The notes under the pieces are model-generated. The model saw only the letters and a program-made list of their open reading frames with translations. It did not search any database and had not been told where the DNA came from. 64,000 nt of DNA from Chloroflexota bacterium (GTDB taxonomy: Bacteria > Chloroflexota > Limnocylindria > Limnocylindrales > CSP1-4), in contig JACPOS010000017.1 of the NCBI GenBank assembly GCA_016191395.1, forward strand, positions 124,001-188,000. The letters are read 5' to 3'. The first letter of the stretch is position 1; each line of letters starts with the position of its first letter. Positions 41,956 to 51,059 of this stretch are shown piece after piece. The translations under genes and the position numbers were made by a program.

Positions 41956-43637
41956 GCAGCGCGCTCGCCACGACCGCGGTTCTCGACCGGGTGCCACCGT
42001 CCCTGCGCGCCCGCGTCCTCGGACTCGGGTCCGTCTTCGGGAAGGCGTTCCGCGACAGCCGCCGGACCGCCATCGGACTCGGCGTGGTCTTTGCCCTCGT
42101 CATGCTCGTGACCGCATCGCAGGTGGCGACCCAGTTCGCCACCATCGAGGAGCGCGTCCAGGTCGCCGTGCAGCTCCAGGCACTGCCGGCCATCTTCCAG
42201 GGCATGCTCGGCGAGCCGATCCACATCGAGCTGATGGGCGGCTTCCTGTCCTGGCGGGTCCTGAACTTCCTGCCCGTCATGCTCGGCATCTGGTCGATCG
42301 TCGCGCTGTCCGGCACGCTGGCAGGGGAGCTCGGCCGCGGCAGCATGGACATGCTCGCCAGCGCCCCGGTGAGCCGGGCACGCCTTGCCGTGCAGAAGCT
42401 GGCCGGCTACCTCGCCGCGCTCGGCGTGACCACGCTGATCCTGGTCCTCGGGCTGGTCGCCGCCTTCGCGGCGTTCTCGGTCCTGCCCGGCGACTCGGTG
42501 GGCCTCGGCGCGATCGCCGCCCATGCGGTCTGGATCTACCTCACGATCCTGGTCCCCGGCGCGGTGGCATTTGCCCTCGCGCCGATCACGGGGCGAAACG
42601 GGGCTCTTGGCGTCGGCGCGATCGTGCTGTTCGGCAGCTTCGTCATCAACGGCTTCGCGAGCAGCGTGTCGGTCTTCGAGACCCTGCGGCCGCTCTCGTA
42701 CTTCGGCCTGACCGCCGAGCATCGGCCGCTCGCGGACCGTTACGACTGGGGATCCGTCGGCGCGCTCGCCGTGATCACCGCCGCGCTGCTTGCCCTCGGC
42801 GTGCTCGCATTCGCACGCCGCGACCTGCTCCAGCCCTCGAGCGGGCGCCTGCGACTCCCGAGCATCGGTCTGTGGCTCCGCGAGCCCTTTACCCGCGCCT
42901 TCGGTGAGCGACTGCCGTCGGCGATCGTGTGGGGCCTCGGCCTCGGCCTGTTCGGCCTGGTCATCGCGACCTCGGCGGACCAGTTCGTCGCGAGCATGGG
43001 CGCGATCCCGCAGGTCACTCAGATGATCAAGCAGATCTTCCCGGGCCAGGACATCCTCTCGACGGGCGGCTTCCTGCAGCTCGCCTTCTTCTCCGAGGCG
43101 ATCATCGTCGTGGGCCTCGCGGCCGGCGGATTCGTCGGGGGCTGGGCCTCGGACGAGGCCGATCGACGCCTGGAGCTGATCCTCGGCGCGCCGGTGTCGC
43201 GTGCCCGCTGGGCGCTCCGTAGCGCGACCGCGGTGATGGGTGCGATCGCGGTCATGACGGCCGTCATGGCCGTCGGCGTGGTGATCGGGGCGGCGACCCA
43301 GGTCGGCAACGCGCTCAACCTCCTGCCCGGCATGGCGGTGCTCGGCCTGTACGGGATGGCGCTCGCCGGCATCGGCCTCGCCGTCGGCGGACTCATCCGG
43401 CCCAGCCTCGCGGCGCCGGTGACGATCATCCTTGGGTTGGCGTTCTACCTCATCGACCTGATCGGCTCGATCCTGGACCTCCCGGATTTCATCGTCGACC
43501 TCGCGCTCAACCGGCACCTCGGCCGGCCGATCCTCGGCAGCTACGACGATGTGGGCATCGTGGTGTCCGTGGCGCTCGCCGTCGGCGGCGTGATTCTGTG
43601 TGCCGTGGGCGTGCGCCGGCGCGACATCGGGCGCTAG
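41952..43637 (+). CDS. ABC permease of the polyketide-antibiotic exporter type
   Basis: 561 residues with about twelve membrane helices in two homologous halves, each starting with an EFRDSR-like amphipathic head (GKAFRDSRRTAIGLGVVFALVMLV; PFTRAFGERLPSAIVWGLGLGLFGLVIA). Both halves carry the coupling pattern LAGELGRGSMDMLASAPVSRARL and GGWASDEADRRLELILGAPVSRARW. It resembles COG3559 exporters (TnrB3-like), often under TetR, MarR or GbsR control and linked to antibiotic or ionophore efflux. The natural substrate is unknown. Confidence 0.9.
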   Translation: MSSALATTAVLDRVPPSLRARVLGLGSVFGKAFRDSRRTAIGLGVVFALVMLVTASQVATQFATIEERVQVAVQLQALPAIFQGMLGEPIHIELMGGFLSWRVLNFLPVMLGIWSIVALSGTLAGELGRGSMDMLASAPVSRARLAVQKLAGYLAALGVTTLILVLGLVAAFAAFSVLPGDSVGLGAIAAHAVWIYLTILVPGAVAFALAPITGRNGALGVGAIVLFGSFVINGFASSVSVFETLRPLSYFGLTAEHRPLADRYDWGSVGALAVITAALLALGVLAFARRDLLQPSSGRLRLPSIGLWLREPFTRAFGERLPSAIVWGLGLGLFGLVIATSADQFVASMGAIPQVTQMIKQIFPGQDILSTGGFLQLAFFSEAIIVVGLAAGGFVGGWASDEADRRLELILGAPVSRARWALRSATAVMGAIAVMTAVMAVGVVIGAATQVGNALNLLPGMAVLGLYGMALAGIGLAVGGLIRPSLAAPVTIILGLAFYLIDLIGSILDLPDFIVDLALNRHLGRPILGSYDDVGIVVSVALAVGGVILCAVGVRRRDIGR

Positions 43638-43677
43638 CGGAGCGCGCCGCACGGGCTTCGCGCCGCACACTTAGCGC

Positions 43678-44631
43678 ATGCCAACGCTCGCCATCGCACT
43701 CGTCCTCATCGCCGCCGTGCTGCATGCCGGCTGGAACGTCCTGCTCAAGACGTCCGGGGACACGCTCTGGACGGCCGTCCGGCTCCAGGCGATCGGCACG
43801 GCGATCCTCCTGCCGGTCGGGATCTGGGCCTGGTTCGCGAACGGGATGCCCGGCGTACCTGCGGAAGCCATCGGCCTCGCGCTGCTGTCCGGCGTGCTCG
43901 AGGCCGTCTACTTCGTGTGCCTCTCGTCCGCCTACCAGCGTGGTGCGCTGTCGCTCGTGTATCCGCTGGCGCGCGGCAGCGCCCCGCTGCTGGCGGTGCT
44001 CGTGGGGATCCTGCTGCTCGGGGAGCACCTGGTGCCGCTGGCGATCGCGGGGGTTGCGAGCCTGCTCGCCGGGATCCTGCTCGTGTCCAGGCCGTGGCGG
44101 GCGCTCCAGGCGGCTGGCGCGGAGCACCGGGGCGCGATCGGGTTCGCGCTGGCGACCGGGGCATCGATCGCCGCGTACTCCGCGGTTGACCGGCTGGGTG
44201 TGCGGCTGACCGAGCCGTGGATCTATGGCTCCATGCTCGCGGTGATTGCGACGACGCTCCTTGCCATCGCCGTGATCGGCGGACGACGGCTGGGCGTGCT
44301 GGCGCCCGCTCCCGTGCCGGTTCCGGTGCTCGGCGAGCTGCCCGACGATCCGCCGCGGGCCGTCGTGCCGCGCCGCAGCCGTTCGGTGGTCCTTGCGCGC
44401 GACGCCGTTGCCGGCGTGCTCTCGCTGGGGGCGTACCTGCTGGTGCTGAGCGCCTACGCGATCGCACCGCTCGCCACCGTTGCCCCGCTGCGTGAATCGG
44501 GGATCGTGCTGGCGGCGGCGTGGGGGTCGCTGAAGCTCGGCGAGGCGGCTGGCGGGCGCGAGGCGACGACGCGCATCCTCGCCGCGGGCCTCGTGGTGAT
44601 CGGTGCGATCACGCTGGCCGTAGCGCGCTGA
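43678..44631 (+). CDS. EamA/DMT-superfamily permease
   Basis: 317 residues, ten predicted helices in two EamA repeats: TLAIALVLIAAVLHAGWNVLLKTSGD with the family's early A-x-x-H-A-x-W-N motif, and later SLVYPLARGSAPLLAVLVGILLLGE and ATVAPLRESGIVLAAAWGSLKLGE. A hydrophilic loop (RRLGVLAPAPVPVPVLGELPDDPPRAV) separates the two halves. DMT permeases export amino acids, nucleosides or drugs. The gene stands alone, 40 bases after the ABC permease. Confidence 0.9.
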   Translation: MPTLAIALVLIAAVLHAGWNVLLKTSGDTLWTAVRLQAIGTAILLPVGIWAWFANGMPGVPAEAIGLALLSGVLEAVYFVCLSSAYQRGALSLVYPLARGSAPLLAVLVGILLLGEHLVPLAIAGVASLLAGILLVSRPWRALQAAGAEHRGAIGFALATGASIAAYSAVDRLGVRLTEPWIYGSMLAVIATTLLAIAVIGGRRLGVLAPAPVPVPVLGELPDDPPRAVVPRRSRSVVLARDAVAGVLSLGAYLLVLSAYAIAPLATVAPLRESGIVLAAAWGSLKLGEAAGGREATTRILAAGLVVIGAITLAVAR

Positions 44632-44906
44632 GCCTGGATCCCGGGCTGCAAAGAGACGCCTTTCCGTTTCATTCGAACGTGACCGGCCAGATCCGCGGTG
44701 CTCCCGCCGTCTCAGGGTCGGCCAACCGCCGCTCACCTCCCGAATCAGCCGCAGCTCCCGCTCCAGGGCGCCGAACGAGACCCGTCCGCCCAAAGCGCTC
44801 GGCATGTGGCGAGTTGTGACCGATTGAATCCGACCGAGTGGTTCGTTTCAAACGGAATGCTGCGGCGCGGGAACGCGAGGCTCTCGATCGGCACCGCGAG
44901 ACCGTC
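44632..44906. other. Non-coding interval between two DMT genes
   Basis: I find no supported gene. A faint inverted repeat, TTCCGTTT at 44662-44669 against AAACGGAA at 44850-44857, flanks the region. A bottom-strand stretch translating as LERELRLIREVSGGWPT looks faintly like a homing-endonuclease-associated repeat, too short to call. Confidence 0.4.
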
Positions 44907-45839
44907 CTACGCGGTGGGCTTGGGCTCCGGGGCGCGGCGGCCGTAGAGCTGCCGCTGGAGGAAGCGCCCGTTCACGAGGGCGATGCCGCCCAGGACGAGC
45001 GCGGTGCCGGCGAGCACGACCGGGTCGATCTTCTCCTGGAACATGAGCGCGCCCGAGACGATGCCGATCACCGGCAGGAAGTAGGCGAGGATGGACGTCC
45101 TCGTCGCGCCGATGCGCGAGAGCAGCCGGAAGTTCAGCAGATAGGCCGCCCCGGACCCGAACACGCCCAGCCACGCCACGGCCAGCAGCGCGTCGCCGTT
45201 CCAGGCGACCGCGAATGGATGCTCGTTGATCAGCGCGAGCGCCGACACCATGACGAACGCGAACCCGACCTGGAAGACCGCGGGGATCATCGGGCGCAGG
45301 CCGCGCATGTTCCGCCGCGAGTAGACCGCGCCGATGCCGTACGAGATCGTGGAGCCGACGAGCGCGAGCTCGCCGGAGATCTCGCTGCCCGTGCTCGTGG
45401 CGAGCCCCGGACTGACGATGATGATCACGCCGGCGTAGCCCACGAGCAGGCCAAGGAGCCGCCCCAGGGTGATCGGCTCGTCGTGGAGGACGAGCGCCGC
45501 GACCACGATCACGACCAGCGGCGTGGCCCCGTTGATGATCGCCGCGATGGCGGAGTCGACGGAGCGCTCCGCGGTCGTGATGAGCGTGAACGGGATGACG
45601 ATGTTCACGACCGCCATCACGAGCAGGTGCATGTAGATGCGCGGGTTCCTGGGCAATGGCTCGCGCGCGACGGCGACCACGGTCGCCAGGAACACGAACC
45701 CGATGAACAGCCGCGTCGCGATCAGCGTGAACGTCGGCAGGGTCTGGACGCCGAGCTTGATGAAGGCGTAGCTCGTGCCCCACATCAGGGCAAGGACGAG
45801 GAGCGTGAGCCAGTCTCGCTGCGTCGGCCGGGCGATCAT
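44907..45839 (-). CDS. EamA/DMT-superfamily permease
   Basis: 310 residues with ten helices. Repeat 1 begins [40 protein letters not shown] (the [10 protein letters not shown] motif is typical of the family) and repeat 2 includes [21 protein letters not shown] and [28 protein letters not shown] 45839 marks the start of the first helix; the longer frame in the track crosses the LuxR remnant. It is distinct in sequence from the other DMT gene 300 bases away and points toward it. Confidence 0.9.
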   Translation of the reverse strand: MIARPTQRDWLTLLVLALMWGTSYAFIKLGVQTLPTFTLIATRLFIGFVFLATVVAVAREPLPRNPRIYMHLLVMAVVNIVIPFTLITTAERSVDSAIAAIINGATPLVVIVVAALVLHDEPITLGRLLGLLVGYAGVIIIVSPGLATSTGSEISGELALVGSTISYGIGAVYSRRNMRGLRPMIPAVFQVGFAFVMVSALALINEHPFAVAWNGDALLAVAWLGVFGSGAAYLLNFRLLSRIGATRTSILAYFLPVIGIVSGALMFQEKIDPVVLAGTALVLGGIALVNGRFLQRQLYGRRAPEPKPTA

Positions 45840-45919
45840 CGCGGCAGTGTACCGTGACCTTGGCCTAGCGCATTGGGCCAAGAGCGCGAGCTGCTGCCCG
45901 CGCGATGGGAGCGTTTCAG

Positions 45920-46374
45920 CGCGCCGCCCGGGGCACGCTTGCCGGTTCGGGTCGCGCGTGGGCCGCGGCGCCGCCACCCTCGCGACCATCGCGGCGATCT
46001 CGGCGCGGCGCGAGCCACCGAGCTTGGAGAGGATAGTGCTCGATGTGAGCGTTCACGGTCTTCGGCGCCACGAACAGCTCCTCGCCGATCTCTCCGTTTG
46101 TCAGCCCTTCCGCAACCATGCGCGCGACCTCGAACTCGCGCACGGTCAACGGAGCCCAGGGCTCCTGCTCGCCGGCCCGGCTCCGTGCCGCTCGCTGGAG
46201 CTCCTCGGTCCGCCGCAGCAATGGCAGGCTCTCGAGCCGCCTGGCGGTGGGGAGCACCTCGTCGAGGACGGGAAGCGCCTCCGCGTGCCGGTGCGCGCGA
46301 ATCAATGCACTCGCCAAGTCCATGCGCGCCAGGCTGGACTCCCAGATCCTGCCGCGGGTGACCATCATCTTCCG
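45920..46374 (-). pseudogene. Frameshifted LuxR-family regulator remnant
   Basis: Reading leftward, [24 protein letters not shown] resembles the end of a TPR array, followed by the LuxR helix-turn-helix [40 protein letters not shown]. Then one extra base near 46035 breaks the frame; dropping it restores [21 protein letters not shown], the normal end of the domain. The large ATPase/TPR N-terminus expected upstream is absent, and adenosine deaminase begins on the other strand at 46468. So it is a double casualty: truncated and frameshifted. Confidence 0.8.
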
Positions 46375-46467
46375 CTGACCTCGGCAGCGCCACGACCGAA
46401 GCCCGCCGGCGGCCGCGCCCCGGCGGGCTTCTCCCTGCCTGCCCGCGGGACTACCATCCCGCCACCG

Positions 46468-47568
46468 ATGCTCACGCTCGACACGATCCGGCAGGCGCCC
46501 AAGGCACTCCTGCACGACCATCTGGACGGCGGCCTGCGCCCGGCGACCGTCGTCGATCTAGCCCGCGAATTCGGCTACCGAGGCCTCCCCACGACCGACG
46601 TGGACGACCTCGCGACGTGGTTCCGGCGCGGCGCCGACCGCAAGTCGTTGGAGCTGTACCTGGAGACCTTCGCCCACACCGTTGGCGTGCTCCAGGACCG
46701 TGACGCGATCATCCGGGTCGCCGCCGAGTGCGCCGAGGACCTCGCAGCAGACGGCGTCGCGTACGCCGAGGTGCGCTACGCCCCCGAGCTGTCCACGGAG
46801 AAGGGCATGACGCTCGACGAGGTCGTCGAGGCGAACCTGGAGGGGTTCCGGATCGGGAGCGTGAAGGCCGCCGAGGCCGGGCACCCGATCGTCATGAAGG
46901 TCCTGGTGACCGCGATGCGCCAGGCCGCGCGATCGGTGGAGGTGGCGGAATGCGCCATCCGCTGGCGCGACGCCGGCGTCGTCGGGTTCGACATCGCCGG
47001 CCCGGAAGCCGGCTACCGACCCACCCGCCACCTGGAGGCGTTCGACAGGATCCGCCACGAGAACTTCCACATCACGATCCACGCCGGCGAGGGCTTCGGG
47101 CTGCCATCCATCTGGGAGGCGCTCCAGTTCTGCGGCGCGGAGCGACTGGGCCACGGCGTGCGGATCGTGGACGACATCAAGGTCCTGGACGACGGCTCGG
47201 TGGAGCTGGGCCGCCTTGCGGCGTTCGTCCGCGACCGACGCGTCCCGCTGGAGATGTGCCCGACCTCGAACATCCACTCCGGCGCCGCAACGTCCGTCGA
47301 GGAGCACCCGATCGACCTGCTGCGCAGGCTCCGGTTCCGCGTGACGGTCAACACCGACAACCGGCTGATGTCCAATGTCTCGGTCTCGAGCGAGTTCAAG
47401 GCGCTGGACGAGGCGTTCGGGATCGGGCTTGGCGAGATGGAATGGCTGACGATCAACGCCATGAAGTCCGCGTTCGCCCCGTTCGACGAGCGCCTCCGGA
47501 TCATCAACGAGGTCGTGAAGCCGGGCTACGCCCACCTCCGACAGGCGGCGGTCACCGTCCGGCCCTGA
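46468..47568 (+). CDS. add: Adenosine deaminase family protein
   Basis: Converts adenosine or deoxyadenosine to inosine forms, releasing ammonia. 366 residues with the Zn-site motifs [12 protein letters not shown] (H-x-H), [32 protein letters not shown] and [12 protein letters not shown] (catalytic Asp). HDHLDGG replaces the more common HVHLDGA; this variant occurs in actinobacterial enzymes, so adenine deaminase activity is less likely. ATG 46468 follows a short gap after the LuxR remnant. Together with deoC and mtnP it indicates nucleoside salvage. Confidence 0.94.
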   Translation: MLTLDTIRQAPKALLHDHLDGGLRPATVVDLAREFGYRGLPTTDVDDLATWFRRGADRKSLELYLETFAHTVGVLQDRDAIIRVAAECAEDLAADGVAYAEVRYAPELSTEKGMTLDEVVEANLEGFRIGSVKAAEAGHPIVMKVLVTAMRQAARSVEVAECAIRWRDAGVVGFDIAGPEAGYRPTRHLEAFDRIRHENFHITIHAGEGFGLPSIWEALQFCGAERLGHGVRIVDDIKVLDDGSVELGRLAAFVRDRRVPLEMCPTSNIHSGAATSVEEHPIDLLRRLRFRVTVNTDNRLMSNVSVSSEFKALDEAFGIGLGEMEWLTINAMKSAFAPFDERLRIINEVVKPGYAHLRQAAVTVRP

Positions 47569-47589
47569 GTGCAGCGCCCCGGCGGGGCC

Positions 47590-48420
47590 TCAGCCGCTCG
47601 CGGCGGCCCGGGGCCGCGAGATCATCGGCCGGTCGAGCATGAAGAGGATCAGGACGGGTACGAGGTAGACGAGGTAGCCGATGAGCTCGAGCACCGTCGG
47701 CGCGGACCGGTAGCCGAAGAGCCCTTGCAGCACGCTGCCGAGCGGGCTCGTGTCCGAGAGGACAGCGTCCAGGTTGAACGCCTCGCCCGCGTTCGAGATC
47801 AGGCCGGACTCCCCGAGCTCGTTGATCGCGAAGGCGACGAGCCCTGCCGCAACGAAGATGAGGATCGCGCCCGTGACCGTGAAGAACCGGCGCAGGTTCA
47901 CCCGCGCGCCGGCGACGAAGATCGCCCAGCCTACGCCGATCGCCGCGGCGAGGCCCAGCACGCCGCCCAGCACGGTATCGATGCCGCTGCCGTTGAAGGA
48001 CAGGATCGGGACGAGGAAGAGCACCGTCTCCACGCCCTCGCGGATCACCGAGACGAACGCCAGGGTGACGAGCGCGAGCGTGCCCCCGTCGGAGATCGCG
48101 AGATCCACGCCGCGTTCCAGCTCGCCCTTCAGGGCCCGGCCCTGCCGGCGCATCCAGAACAGCATCCACGTCAGGACGACGACCGCGACGACCGCGGCGA
48201 TCGCCTCGGCGGTGGCCTGGATGATCTCGGGAAGCTCGGAGATCGTGAGCGACACGACGATGCCGATCGCCACCGACAGCGCGACGGCGGCGCCCACGCC
48301 GAGGGCGACCTTGCCGAGCGCGTCGCGTCGGCCGATCTTGACGAGGTACGCGGCGACGATGCCGACGATGAGGGCCGCCTCGAGGCCCTCGCGGAGCATC
48401 AGGATGAACGTGGCGAGCAT
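47590..48420 (-). CDS. efeU: FTR1-family iron permease (EfeU-like)
   Basis: 276 residues with seven or so helices and both R-E-G-x-E iron motifs: LMLREGLEAALIVGIVAAY at the start and VSVIREGVETVLFLVPIL in the middle, as in Ftr1p/EfeU, which carry Fe3+ or oxidised Fe2+. There is no EfeO or EfeB gene next to it, so it works alone or with distant partners. Two tandem palindromes (48443-48479) lie immediately upstream, suggesting metal-dependent repression, perhaps by the DtxR-like protein at 2164. Convergent with add. Confidence 0.92.
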   Translation of the reverse strand: MLATFILMLREGLEAALIVGIVAAYLVKIGRRDALGKVALGVGAAVALSVAIGIVVSLTISELPEIIQATAEAIAAVVAVVVLTWMLFWMRRQGRALKGELERGVDLAISDGGTLALVTLAFVSVIREGVETVLFLVPILSFNGSGIDTVLGGVLGLAAAIGVGWAIFVAGARVNLRRFFTVTGAILIFVAAGLVAFAINELGESGLISNAGEAFNLDAVLSDTSPLGSVLQGLFGYRSAPTVLELIGYLVYLVPVLILFMLDRPMISRPRAAASG

Positions 48421-48442
48421 GTCGGGGACGCTTCCTCAGTGG

Positions 48443-48479
48443 TCAAGGTGTCTTGCGCGACAGGGTCAAGGTGCCTTGA
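48443..48479. promoter_or_regulatory. Duplicated palindromic operator before efeU
   Basis: TCAAGG-TG-CCTTGA at 48466-48479 is a perfect 6+2+6 palindrome; a near copy, TCAAGG-TG-TCTTGC, lies 23 bases closer to the gene at 48443-48456. Two copies about two helical turns apart suggest a dimer-of-dimers repressor. Just beyond, AGGTTAGCATGACC faintly resembles half of an iron box. Confidence 0.65.
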
Positions 48480-48541
48480 GTTCCGAAGGTTAGCATGACC
48501 GTTCGGCGTTCGCCAACGCGGCCGGTCCGAGCCCTCCGGAC

Positions 48542-49033
48542 CTATGCGATGACGTCCGGCCTGCGGTACGGGCCGGTGACGACCACTTCGCCCTCGGACT
48601 CGAACGGCTCGGGTCCGGTGTTGCGGACCACGTACCGATGGTGCACCTCGGTGGCGCCGGCAGAGAGCATCGCGTTCACGGGGCAGTACTTCGTTGCCGA
48701 GAGCTCGATGGCGCGGCGGATGGCGGCCTCCTCGACGACCGGCCCCTCCACCTCGTGCGTCACGATCGCGAGCGTCAGCACCTGCGGGTATTCGTCGCGC
48801 TGCGTCGCTTCGACGTGGATGCGATAGGCGCTGATCACCTGGCGCTTCTTGACCGCGATGGCTACCACGTCCATGGCCGAGCAGGCGCCGAGGCTCACGG
48901 CCACCGTCTCCATTGGGCTGAGCTCGCCGGCCGTCGGGGTCTCGCCGTACACGATCGTGCGCTTCGAGCCGGTCGTCGCGACGAAGCGCATCCCGCCCTC
49001 GTGCTCGATCGTCGCCGAGCGGATCCGGCTCAT
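48542..49033 (-). CDS. OsmC-family peroxide/thiol reductase
   Basis: 163 residues. The OsmC fold reads RTIVYGETPTAGELSPMETVAVSLGACSAMDVVAIAVKKR, with one catalytic Cys in GACSAMD, and the second in AIELSATKYCPVNAML, the pair that reduces organic hydroperoxides or carries persulphide. IHVEATQRDEYPQVLTLAIVTHEVEG is the usual central strand region. The ATG overlaps the stop of the upstream ABC exporter by four bases. It lies in a cluster with thioredoxin reductase, implying redox defence. Confidence 0.92.
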   Translation of the reverse strand: MSRIRSATIEHEGGMRFVATTGSKRTIVYGETPTAGELSPMETVAVSLGACSAMDVVAIAVKKRQVISAYRIHVEATQRDEYPQVLTLAIVTHEVEGPVVEEAAIRRAIELSATKYCPVNAMLSAGATEVHHRYVVRNTGPEPFESEGEVVVTGPYRRPDVIA

Positions 49034-51048
49034 GCTGCGCCCGCCGTCGCTCCGGCCGATGAGGTGTGCGCGGCTGCCTCCGCCTCCGCGATCTCGAACT
49101 GCTCATGGTAGAGGCGGGCGTAGAGGCCGCCCTTCGCGAGCAGCGAGGCATGGGTTCCGCGCTCGACGATGCGACCGCCTTCGTACACCAGGATCAGGTC
49201 GGCGCGGAGGATCGTGGACAGGCGGTGGGCGATCGCGATCGTGGTACGGCCACGCTCGAGCTGCTCCAGCGCCCGCTGGATGAGCCGCTCGCTGACGGTG
49301 TCGAGCGCCGAGGTCGCCTCGTCGAGGATCAGGATCCGCGGGTCCTTCAGCAGGACGCGCGCGATCGCGACGCGCTGCTTCTCGCCGCCCGAGAGCTTGT
49401 AGCCGCGCTCGCCGACGATGGTGTCGTAGCCCTGCGGCAGCTCCATGACGCGGTCGTGGATCGCGGCGGCACGCGCCGCGGCCTCCACCTCGGCCTGGGT
49501 CGCCTCCGGCTTCGCGTACATCAGGTTCGCGCGCACCGTGTCGTGGAAGAGGTATGTCTCCTGGGTCACGAAGCCGATCACCCGCCCAAGCGACACGAGG
49601 CTGAGCTTGCGAACGTCGATACCGTCGATCTCGACCGCGCCCTGCTCCACGTCGTAGAGCCTCGGGACGAGGTAGGTCGTGGTCGTCTTGCCCGAGCCCG
49701 ATGGGCCCACGAGCGCCACCAGGTCGCCCGGCCGGGCCTCGAAGTCGATGTCGCGGAGGCCGAACGGCGTGAGGTCGAGCAGCGGAGGGACCACGACCGG
49801 CTCGACGGGAAGGGGCGCATCGGCCGCCTCGCCGGCGCCGGCCGCATCGCCCGCGCCGGATCCGTCGGCCGCGGCCGGAACGGGCGGCGGGGTGGGGTAC
49901 GTGAACGAGACGTCGCGGAAGCGGATGCGGCCCGCGACGGGCTGCGCGGCGAGGTCGATCGCGTCCGGCGCGTCCACGATCTCCGCGTCGAGCTCCAGGT
50001 ACTCGAAGATCCGGTCGAACAGGGCCAGCGCGCCCTGGATCTCGACCTGCACGTTGAGCAGCTGGCCGAGCGGGAAGAAGAGCCGCGACTGGAGCGTGGT
50101 GAACGCGACGATGTCGCCGATGGTCGGCGCCGTTGGGTCGCCCTGCACCGCGAGGTAGCCGGCGAGCCAGTAGACGAATGCCGGCGTGATCGAGAAGACG
50201 GTGCCGATGATCATGAAGAACCAGCGCCCCACCATGGCCTGGCGGACCTGGAGCGTGGCCAGCCGGCGATTGAGCTTGCTGAACCTGTCGATGGCCGTCT
50301 GCTGCTGGCCGAACGTCTTGCTCAGGAGCATGCCCGACACCGAGAGGGTCTCCTCGGTCGCGGCGGACATCTCGGCGAGCGATCTCTGCGTCTCGCCGCG
50401 CACCTCGCGGTTGACCTTCCCGACGCGGAAGGTCAGGTACATGAAGAACGGCAGCATCCCGAGGCTCAGGAGCGTCAGCCGCCAGTCGATGATGAACATC
50501 GCGATGACCGTGCTGATCGCGATCGCGACGTTGGAGGTCAGCGAGGCCGCGGTGTCGGTCACCACCGACTGCACGCCGCCGACGTCGTTCGCGAGCCGGC
50601 TCTGGATCTCGCCAGTCCTGGTCTCCGTGAAGAACCGCAGCGGCATCTTCTGGAGGTGGGCGTACAGGGCCGTCCGCAGGTCGTGCATGACGTTCTGGCC
50701 AATGATGTTGTTGAGGTAGCTCTGGCCCACGCCGATCAGCCCGGACACGATCGGCAGGACGATCATCAGTCCGACGAACAGGTTGAGCAGGCCCCAGTCG
50801 CGCTGCGGGATGGCGACGTCGATGAGGAGCTTGAGCAGGATCGGGTTGATGAGCCCGACGAAGCTCGTGAGCAGGATCGCGACGAGGACGACGCCGACCT
50901 TGGCCCGGTACGGGCGGAAGAACGCGACGATCCGCCGGACGGTGTGGCCCCGACGCTCCCTCGGAACGGCCGGCTGGTCGCCGGAGCCGCCGCGGAACAT
51001 CCGGCCCGACGGCCCGCCGCCCGCCTGGGCCCGGCGCTGGAAGCCCAT
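49030..51048 (-). CDS. ABC exporter, fused membrane and ATPase domains
   Basis: A 672-residue half-transporter (MsbA/MDR-like). The transmembrane domain (about residues 25-330) has six helices and coupling helix ENLRTGEIQSRLANDVGGVQSVV-type motifs (FFTETRTGEIQSRLANDV). The ATPase domain has Walker A (VGPSGSGKTTTTYLVPR), signature (YKLSGGEKQRVAIARVLL), Walker B (ILILDEATSALD) and switch (IAIAHRLSTI). A ~45-residue Ala/Gly/Pro-rich insert (AAADGSGAGDAAGAGEAAD) sits inside the ATPase domain after FRDVSFTYP, where normal proteins have a short turn. It is between trxB and osmC. Confidence 0.93.
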   Translation of the reverse strand: MGFQRRAQAGGGPSGRMFRGGSGDQPAVPRERRGHTVRRIVAFFRPYRAKVGVVLVAILLTSFVGLINPILLKLLIDVAIPQRDWGLLNLFVGLMIVLPIVSGLIGVGQSYLNNIIGQNVMHDLRTALYAHLQKMPLRFFTETRTGEIQSRLANDVGGVQSVVTDTAASLTSNVAIAISTVIAMFIIDWRLTLLSLGMLPFFMYLTFRVGKVNREVRGETQRSLAEMSAATEETLSVSGMLLSKTFGQQQTAIDRFSKLNRRLATLQVRQAMVGRWFFMIIGTVFSITPAFVYWLAGYLAVQGDPTAPTIGDIVAFTTLQSRLFFPLGQLLNVQVEIQGALALFDRIFEYLELDAEIVDAPDAIDLAAQPVAGRIRFRDVSFTYPTPPPVPAAADGSGAGDAAGAGEAADAPLPVEPVVVPPLLDLTPFGLRDIDFEARPGDLVALVGPSGSGKTTTTYLVPRLYDVEQGAVEIDGIDVRKLSLVSLGRVIGFVTQETYLFHDTVRANLMYAKPEATQAEVEAAARAAAIHDRVMELPQGYDTIVGERGYKLSGGEKQRVAIARVLLKDPRILILDEATSALDTVSERLIQRALEQLERGRTTIAIAHRLSTILRADLILVYEGGRIVERGTHASLLAKGGLYARLYHEQFEIAEAEAAAHTSSAGATAGAA

Positions 51049-51059
51049 CCCGGACCGGC

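Noticed and set aside
41334-43670. 778-residue bottom-strand ORF opposite the ABC exporter
   Set aside because: Shadow of the permease and ATPase genes; composition is repetitive charged residues without any recognisable fold.
44690-44805. Possible homing-endonuclease-repeat fragment on the bottom strand
   Set aside because: Only about 25 suggestive residues; too short to support without a profile search.
44662-44857. TTCCGTTT...AAACGGAA inverted repeat spanning 195 bases
   Set aside because: Arms are only eight bases and far apart; likely chance.
44698-44946. 82-residue ORF between two DMT genes
   Set aside because: No domain, no ribosome site, odd composition, and it overlaps the next gene.
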